Shown here: positions 23,524 through 25,845 of the stretch, one piece after another
Position numbering within the stretch: position 1 is the first letter of the stretch
How the letters are laid out: every line of letters begins with the position of its first letter
Assembly (NCBI GenBank): GCA_038040485.1
Contig: JBBPIE010000057.1
Span: forward strand, 1-25,845
DNA: 25,845 bases
Reading direction: 5' to 3'
Source of the DNA: Onstottus_B arcticum
GTDB lineage: Bacteria; Acidobacteriota; Blastocatellia; UBA7656
Notes under the pieces: generated by a model
What the model saw: the letters and a program-made list of their open reading frames with translations, nothing else
What the model was told of the DNA's origin: nothing
The model's database searches: none
Made by a program: the position numbers and the translations under genes

Positions 23524-25773
23524 ATGAAATCGCGGTTTATCTCCTTCCTCACGCTAGCCCTACTCTCATCTTCCTTAATCGTCGCCGGGCACAGGCAGGC
23601 TCGCGCCGACGGTTCACTTACCGACGCCGCGAAGGAAACGCGGCAATGGGAAGTCACCGGACCGTGGGGCGGCGACGTGCGCGCGCTCGTAGCCTCTCCC
23701 GACGACTCGAATCTGTTGTACCTCGGAACCAGCGACGGACAAGTCTTCCGCTCGACCGATGGCGCGCGAACTTGGCAGCGCATCAAGCCGGGGCTCGCCA
23801 AACGCGGGATATCGGTCGACTGCATCGTGATCGATCCTCGCAACCCGAAGATTATCTACGTGGGAGTGTGGCCGGTCGGGAGCGACCGGGAAGGCGGAGT
23901 CTTCAAGACTGAAGATGGCGGAGGCCATTGGAAGCTGCTCGAGGGCACGAGCAAGCTCTCGATCCGTTCGCTTGCGATCGCGCCTTCCGACTCAAACTTC
24001 CTAATCGCCGGAAGCGCCAACGACGACCCGAGTCTCAACGGGGTGTTTCGCTCGACCGATGCCGGCAAGACCTGGGAACGCATTTCCCCGGTTGGCGACA
24101 AAGAGATTCGCAACATCGAGTCAGCCGCGATCGATCCGCGCGATGCAAACGTCATATACGTCGGGACGTGGCACTTGCCCTGGAAGACAACTAACGGAGG
24201 AGTGACCTGGAAGCAAGCCGGCAATCAGATTGCGGGAATGATCAACGATTCGGATATCTTTGGCATCAGCGTTGACCCGCTCAAGCCGAACGTTGTTTAT
24301 GTGAACGCCTGCAGCGGCTTCTATCGCTCGGTCAACTCCGGTGAGAAGTGGTTCAAGTTTCCCGGCATCCCGTTCAGCGCGCGCCGGACCTACGCGCTGA
24401 CGCCGCACCCTTCGGAACCCAACACAATCTTCGCCGGCACCAGCGAAGGTCTGTGGAGATCGAAGGACGGCGGCAAACGCTGGATGCTGCTTACCTCAAA
24501 GAGCATGGTGATTCGCTCGATTGTGGTCACGCCGGATAAGCCCAAGCGCGTGCTGATCGCGACTGACGACTTCGGCATCCGGATCTCGGACAACCTGGGC
24601 GATGACTTTATCGAGTCAAACACAGGATTCATCCACCGGCACATTCTGGCGATGCTGGCCGACTCGGGCGAACGCGGGCGCGTCCTTGCGAGCGTCTATC
24701 ATGACGGCAGCGGCGGCAGCGTGTTTCTCTCTTTGGATGGAGGCGAGTCCTGGCAGCCTTCGTCGCAGGGCATGTCCGGTCGCGACGTGTTCGCGTTCTA
24801 TCAACTGTCCGATGAGCCTAGCGTCATCTACGCCGGCACTAACAACGGCGTGTTTCGCTCGAACGATCGCGGAGTAAGCTGGGCTGCCGTCGGGGCCGCG
24901 CCAGTCAAAAAGGAAGCGCCGGCGAAAAAACGAACGACTCCCGTGCGCCGCCGCGCAAGCGCGTCTGGCTCGGTTGGCCGCTATCAGACTGTGCTTGTTT
25001 CGAAACGGCGACCTGTCGCGCAGAAAAAGAAGCCGGCCTCGAAGAAGCTGGCCGCGAAGAAGCCGGCTCAGAAAACTACGATCAAGAAAGAACCGTTGGC
25101 TGGAAACTTCGTCGAGCTGACACGCCAGGTGGATGACATTACCGGCTTCGTCAATAGTGAAGGTCGCCGCGGCCTGTTGGCGGCGACGATGGATGGACTC
25201 TATCGAACGTTTGATGAAACCGGCGGATGGGAACGGATTGCGATCGACGGCTACGAAGCTAACGGCCGCGTGTTTTCGGTCTCGACTCATAAGGACACTC
25301 CGCTGAAGATTTTTGCAGGAACCAAGCAAGGACTCTTCATCTCAAACGACTCGGGGCACTCGTGGGAACATGCCGATCGCGGTCCGAGCGATATGTACGT
25401 GAAGGCGATCGCACAGGACCCTCGCGATGCGGCAGTAGTAATAATCGGCACTAATCAGTTCATCTTTCGGTCGACCAACGGCGGCCGGACCTGGGTTAGA
25501 CGGGGAGGCGGGCTGCCTTCCGGAGACTTCACTTCGGTGGTGATCAATCCGACCAACCCCGACGAGGTGATGGCGGCCGACTACTCGCACGGCGGCGTTT
25601 ATCGATCCACTGACAAGGGCTATGTCTGGGAACGGATCGACGGCGAGCTTCCGACCAATCGAGTGTGGACGTTGATGTTCGATCCGTTCGACCGCAATCG
25701 AATGTACGCTGGCAGTTTTTCCAGTGGAGTCTACATTCTAACAATCCAGCGCGGAGCAAAGAATAGTCCGTAG
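23524..25773 (+). CDS. secreted BNR/VPS10-type beta-propeller protein
   Basis: A 749-residue protein with a signal peptide (SRFISFLTLALLSSSLIVAGH). AAGGAG is present but about 12 bases before ATG 23524. It contains about 13 Asp-box-like motifs of the form S/T-x-D/N-x-G-x-x-W, including STDGARTW, TEDGGGHW, STDAGKTW, TTNGGVTW, SKDGGKRW, SLDGGESW, SNDRGVSW, SNDSGHSW, STNGGRTW and STDKGYVW. Such repeats mark sialidase/VPS10-like beta-propellers; no sialidase catalytic residues were recognised. Between repeats, residues about 459-530 form a Lys/Ala/Pro-rich, histone-H1-like linker (KKKPASKKLAAKKPAQK). This splits the propeller into two parts. It is a likely surface or periplasmic binding protein of unknown ligand. 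Confidence 0.88.
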   Translation: MKSRFISFLTLALLSSSLIVAGHRQARADGSLTDAAKETRQWEVTGPWGGDVRALVASPDDSNLLYLGTSDGQVFRSTDGARTWQRIKPGLAKRGISVDCIVIDPRNPKIIYVGVWPVGSDREGGVFKTEDGGGHWKLLEGTSKLSIRSLAIAPSDSNFLIAGSANDDPSLNGVFRSTDAGKTWERISPVGDKEIRNIESAAIDPRDANVIYVGTWHLPWKTTNGGVTWKQAGNQIAGMINDSDIFGISVDPLKPNVVYVNACSGFYRSVNSGEKWFKFPGIPFSARRTYALTPHPSEPNTIFAGTSEGLWRSKDGGKRWMLLTSKSMVIRSIVVTPDKPKRVLIATDDFGIRISDNLGDDFIESNTGFIHRHILAMLADSGERGRVLASVYHDGSGGSVFLSLDGGESWQPSSQGMSGRDVFAFYQLSDEPSVIYAGTNNGVFRSNDRGVSWAAVGAAPVKKEAPAKKRTTPVRRRASASGSVGRYQTVLVSKRRPVAQKKKPASKKLAAKKPAQKTTIKKEPLAGNFVELTRQVDDITGFVNSEGRRGLLAATMDGLYRTFDETGGWERIAIDGYEANGRVFSVSTHKDTPLKIFAGTKQGLFISNDSGHSWEHADRGPSDMYVKAIAQDPRDAAVVIIGTNQFIFRSTNGGRTWVRRGGGLPSGDFTSVVINPTNPDEVMAADYSHGGVYRSTDKGYVWERIDGELPTNRVWTLMFDPFDRNRMYAGSFSSGVYILTIQRGAKNSP

Positions 25774-25808
25774 TCAGTAGTCCGTAGTCCGTAGTCAGTA
25801 GTTGATAA
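25764..25808 (+). repeat. heptamer tandem repeat (AGTCCGT/AGTCAGT)
   Basis: Six units of period 7 follow the propeller stop: AGTCCGT, AGTCAGT, AGTCCGT, AGTCCGT, AGTCAGT, AGTTGAT. It is a different sequence from the ATTGCGG units at 9331-9431 but has the same period. Confidence 0.8.
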
Positions 25809-25845
25809 GTGCCACGACATCGTTGACACATTTTAGTGCCACGAC
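25808..25845 (+). repeat. 27-bp direct repeat at the window end
   Basis: AGTGCCACGAC occurs at 25808-25818 and again at 25835-25845, so the unit is 27 bases. The second copy runs to the last base, so a longer tandem array may continue outside the window. Confidence 0.6.

Noticed and set aside
25495..25501. GTTAGAC core-like motif in the propeller gene
   Set aside because: It is inside a conserved coding region with no attC arms nearby. Seven-base core matches are expected by chance in this much DNA.

Overview
The window looks like a chromosomal contig from an Acidobacteriota-type bacterium, most likely class Blastocatellia and probably a metagenome assembly. This is inference from gene content and style: tandem winged-helix/TolB-like/TPR membrane regulators, a DUF6438 secreted protein, a gingipain-like C25 peptidase, a two-subunit 2-oxoacid:ferredoxin oxidoreductase, GC-rich coding, and several families of short dispersed repeats. 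A 100-base run of N (5794-5893) is a scaffold gap. No rRNA, tRNA, CRISPR array or transposase was seen.

Layout. 1-2026: the tail of an integron-like cassette array, with three attC sites and two complete cassettes, one coding an HNH-type protein and one a HEPN-type protein. 2082-2710: a two-gene toxin-antitoxin pair (unrecognised antitoxin plus VapC-like PIN toxin). 2828-4559: a DUF6438 secreted protein and an exported protein with two heavy-metal-binding domains. 4619-4723: a perfect 39-bp inverted repeat between convergent genes. 4720-5694 (minus): a CoA-binding protein and a YbgC-type thioesterase. 5954-7399: nicotinate phosphoribosyltransferase. 7430-9940 (minus): a gingipain-like C25 peptidase broken by four frameshifts. 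10218-11155 (minus): a small HTH protein and a secreted protein in an operon. 11384-15360: two tandem winged-helix/TolB-like/TPR regulators. 15474-16737: a DUF1761 membrane protein, a degenerate copy of the inverted repeat, and nicotinamidase. 16759-19029 (minus): an exported metallophosphatase and an S41 peptidase. 19426-22705: 2-oxoacid:ferredoxin oxidoreductase alpha and beta genes with a small coiled-coil gene between them. 22706-23419: a single gene cassette with its own attC, placed directly against the beta-subunit stop codon. 23524-25773: a large secreted beta-propeller (BNR/VPS10-like) protein with a histone-H1-like linker. The end of the window holds heptamer and 27-bp repeats.

The most interesting signal is the four attC sites. 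All share one folding signature: paired arms with one extrahelical base, six paired bases, an extrahelical A, then more stem, with the extra bases always on the left arm. In all three complete cassettes, the left core box of the cassette's own attC matches the core at that cassette's own 5' boundary better than, or as well as, the core that now follows it. That is what integrase-mediated insertion of circular cassettes would leave. No integrase gene is present, so the left group is a CALIN-like array (possibly the end of a longer one) and the right one a solitary cassette at a secondary site.

Functional themes: NAD salvage (nicotinamidase and nicotinate phosphoribosyltransferase, about 9 kb apart), reductive or oxidative 2-oxoacid metabolism with ferredoxin, envelope hydrolases, and accessory RNA/DNA-targeting proteins (HNH, HEPN, PIN) concentrated in and next to the cassette array.
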